From the NCBI GenBank assembly GCA_040081465.1, contig JBEBGL010000003.1:186001-250000 (forward strand): a stretch of 64,000 nucleotides of DNA, given 5' to 3'. This DNA comes from UBA668 sp040081465. GTDB lineage: Bacteria > Actinomycetota > Acidimicrobiia > Acidimicrobiales > Ilumatobacteraceae. Shown here piece after piece: positions 62,131-64,000 of the stretch (positions are counted from its first letter, which is position 1; the number at the start of each line of letters is the position of its first letter). The translations under genes and the position numbers were made by a program. Below the pieces are notes generated by a model that did not search any database, had not been told where the DNA came from, and saw only the letters and a list, made by a program, of their open reading frames with translations.

Positions 62131-64000
62131 CAACCACGAACGTGCCGACTTGATCGAGAAGCAAGTGCGTCGTTGTCGCCACGAGTAGACAGATCTGGCC
62201 GTTGACTCCTGGCGCGACCACGCCGACGTTGGCCGTGTTCTCCGAGATAGCGGTGTTTAACAGCGAGGTTGTCGCTGAGACGCCACATGGCTTGGCGCTC
62301 ACCCATCCGAAACCCACGCTGGTGATAGCGGCAACGTTGTACACAGCGGTCTCGGTAGCGACTCGCGAGTACGTCGTGCCTGTGGCATGTGGGTTGCCGA
62401 CTCGACTGTCGTAGAGACGTATCGGGGTGTGGCCGATGAACGCTCGGCCGCCCGGCAGCGCTCCGCCGAACCAGCCCGATACATCAACCACGACGTGTGG
62501 CAGGCCGGCCCACGTCCGAACGCAGATGCCACCGCTGCCGAGTGGAACTATTGCCGCCACCGCAGCAGAGCGATTGGGCATGACGTTGACGACCGAAGTA
62601 GCTGGCGGGGCTCCGCATGGGCCTGGGTACACCTGCAACACGGCTCGCGTCGCCGAGCCAGTGGCGGTGAGGTTGATCCACACTGCGGTGGCGTCGATCG
62701 GAACTCCGCCAATACCTGCAATCGGAATGTCGATCTGCGATCCGCTTGGTAGCTGACCGATTCGCGCGACCTGCGCTGGCCCACCGCGGGTATCTACCCA
62801 ACGCGACGGATCAATCGCATGGAACAATGCTCCGTCGGGAACGAATGCACCAACCAGATCGACCACGAGGTCTGTCATGGCGCTGGAGAAGATGCAAGCT
62901 TTTCCGTCGCGCAGCATTGTGATCGACATTCCGGCGGTCGTTCGGCCCGCGACATAGTTCAAGTTAGAAGTGGCTGGTTGCGCACCGCATGCGAACACCG
63001 TGAGGAACCCAGGGCGGCACGGATCAGCCGCCGTGACGTTGACGACGGCGGCCACCGCGTCGTCGGGGACGAGCCCAGCGAGATCAATGGTGACCGTCCG
63101 CGCGGATCCCATTTTGCCGTTGCCACCCCCAAGCGACGCGTCGCGTGTATCGAGGACTCGGGTAGGGGCAATCGCCTGAAAGCCAGATTCAACGGTGGTC
63201 GGAGTGGGCACCCCGCTAATACTCCCTGCCACGCCAGCGTTTGCATTTAGCGGGTCGCAACGTTCGATGTTGTACGGATCAATGCTCGCCTTCAGGAAGT
63301 TGGCCAACGCGTACCCGCCCGCAGCACTCATATGAATCTGATCGTTGGCGAACCAGAGGTCTTGCGTGGCCGCCGATTGGGCGTACGTGAAGCCGTTCCA
63401 GTCGAGCACGACCAGGCTCGGATGGCGAACTTTCGCGGCTTCGAGGTCGGCGTTGTGTGCGATGTACGCCGCTTGGTACGCGGTGTTGTACGAGTTCGTC
63501 AGGCGATAGTTGAGCCAGAAGACTTTCGACACTCCTTGGCTCTTTGCCTCGGCCATGATCGACTCGATGGCGGTGGTGATCGACTTGTCGTCGTACCCGG
63601 CCATGATCACGATCGCCTCGCCCAGTTTGCCTCTGAGTGTCGTTTGCATCAGAGGCAATACGCTCGGCGGAGTCCACGCGACTCCTTCGGAGTTGGTTCG
63701 TCCGACGCAACTTTTTGCGACGAGGCGACGGCAGCTCTCGACCGACCACAGCAGGTCGTAGGTGTTCCCCATCACGTCGTAGCGGACGGTGCCGTTGGTC
63801 GTCTCGTCGTGCCAACGCATTGCCGCGGACGTGGAGTCTCCAAGCACTGTCACTCGCGGCGCATTGACGGGAGGGAGGGCGCCGCGCAGACCGAGTTGGC
63901 GACTTGTAATCGACTTGATAATGCCGTCGGGGTAAAGCCCGCGATCGGACTGGAACGCCCTGACTGCCTGTGACGAAACCGGGTCGTAGTAGTCGTTGGG
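62123..64000 (-). CDS. Large surface protein: peptidoglycan-binding, SGNH and repeat domains (partial)
   Basis: The minus-strand frame stays open to the window edge, so the N-terminus is missing. The visible part begins with a peptidoglycan-binding-1-like segment (YYDPVSSQAVRAFQSDRGLY). An SGNH domain follows, with TVLGDSTSAAMRW (GDS block) and NDQIHMSAAG (catalytic His). Three repeats of about 115 residues complete it, with RVLDTRD, RWVDTRG and RLYDSRV starts and a CGxxxATSxxN...C cysteine pair in each. Such repeats occur on secreted actinobacterial proteins. It is probably a cell-wall-bound esterase or deacetylase. Confidence 0.85.
   Translation of the reverse strand, partial: PNDYYDPVSSQAVRAFQSDRGLYPDGIIKSITSRQLGLRGALPPVNAPRVTVLGDSTSAAMRWHDETTNGTVRYDVMGNTYDLLWSVESCRRLVAKSCVGRTNSEGVAWTPPSVLPLMQTTLRGKLGEAIVIMAGYDDKSITTAIESIMAEAKSQGVSKVFWLNYRLTNSYNTAYQAAYIAHNADLEAAKVRHPSLVVLDWNGFTYAQSAATQDLWFANDQIHMSAAGGYALANFLKASIDPYNIERCDPLNANAGVAGSISGVPTPTTVESGFQAIAPTRVLDTRDASLGGGNGKMGSARTVTIDLAGLVPDDAVAAVVNVTAADPCRPGFLTVFACGAQPATSNLNYVAGRTTAGMSITMLRDGKACIFSSAMTDLVVDLVGAFVPDGALFHAIDPSRWVDTRGGPAQVARIGQLPSGSQIDIPIAGIGGVPIDATAVWINLTATGSATRAVLQVYPGPCGAPPATSVVNVMPNRSAAVAAIVPLGSGGICVRTWAGLPHVVVDVSGWFGGALPGGRAFIGHTPIRLYDSRVGNPHATGTTYSRVATETAVYNVAAITSVGFGWVSAKPCGVSATTSLLNTAISENTANVGVVAPGVNGQICLLVATTTHLLLDQVGTFVVAT

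Overview
This window looks like a chromosomal segment of an actinobacterium, most likely a free-living member of the Acidimicrobiia (Ilumatobacter or Microthrix-like). The evidence is moderately high GC with many GTG starts, F420-type enzymes (an LLM oxidoreductase and a PNPOx-fold protein), a KorAB 2-oxoacid:ferredoxin oxidoreductase, ethylmalonyl-CoA-pathway-like enzymes, and a surface protein with RVLDTR-type repeats. No rRNA gene, insertion sequence or CRISPR array was seen. The taxonomic call is inference.

Positions 1-5336 are the end of an integrated siphophage-like element. It carries a compact tail module: tail tube-like protein, a small basic protein, tape measure, distal tail protein and two small proteins. 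About 500 bases without a convincing gene follow, holding inverted and direct repeats. The element ends in the 3' half of a tRNA gene, the probable att site. GATC is strikingly rare in this segment compared with the rest of the window.

Positions 5422-22034 are core and accessory chromosome: a Y-family polymerase (dinB) with a LexA-type box and apparently no canonical start codon, a GGDEF-EAL protein, PPK2, an amidase, an MFS exporter, MscL, an SGNH lipoprotein, a DUF2752 protein, an ABC-F ATPase, a TAP-like secreted peptidase, class I fumarase and small conserved proteins.

Positions 22097-39555 form a catabolic region centred on reductive pyrimidine (or related cyclic amide) breakdown. It holds a beta-ureidopropionase-like amidohydrolase, dihydropyrimidinase, CoA-acylating (methyl)malonate-semialdehyde dehydrogenase, an F420-type LLM oxidoreductase, a complete THI5/NMT1-type ABC importer and, further on, a class III aminotransferase that could act on beta-alanine. 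An OafA-type acyltransferase, an EamA transporter, KorAB and a DUF2786 protein lie in between. No classical dihydropyrimidine dehydrogenase is present, so the LLM enzyme is a candidate for the missing first step.

Positions 39584-45696 hold a dienelactone hydrolase-like protein, two CitE/Mcl-type CoA lyases, a HAD protein, a methyltransferase, a long acyl-CoA dehydrogenase resembling methylsuccinyl-CoA dehydrogenase, and a LOG protein. With the MaoC protein at 57783 they suggest part of an ethylmalonyl-CoA pathway. Positions 45697-54301 are a complete kdp potassium-uptake operon on the minus strand, preceded by an unusual kinase-less DUF4118-GAF protein and a 44-residue membrane protein. Positions 54435-58295 carry a serine hydrolase, a flippase-like membrane protein, an enolase-superfamily enzyme and the MaoC protein. 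Positions 58302-64000 couple PAPS synthesis (CysD, CysNC) to a divergent sulfotransferase and end in a large peptidoglycan-binding SGNH surface protein that runs off the window.
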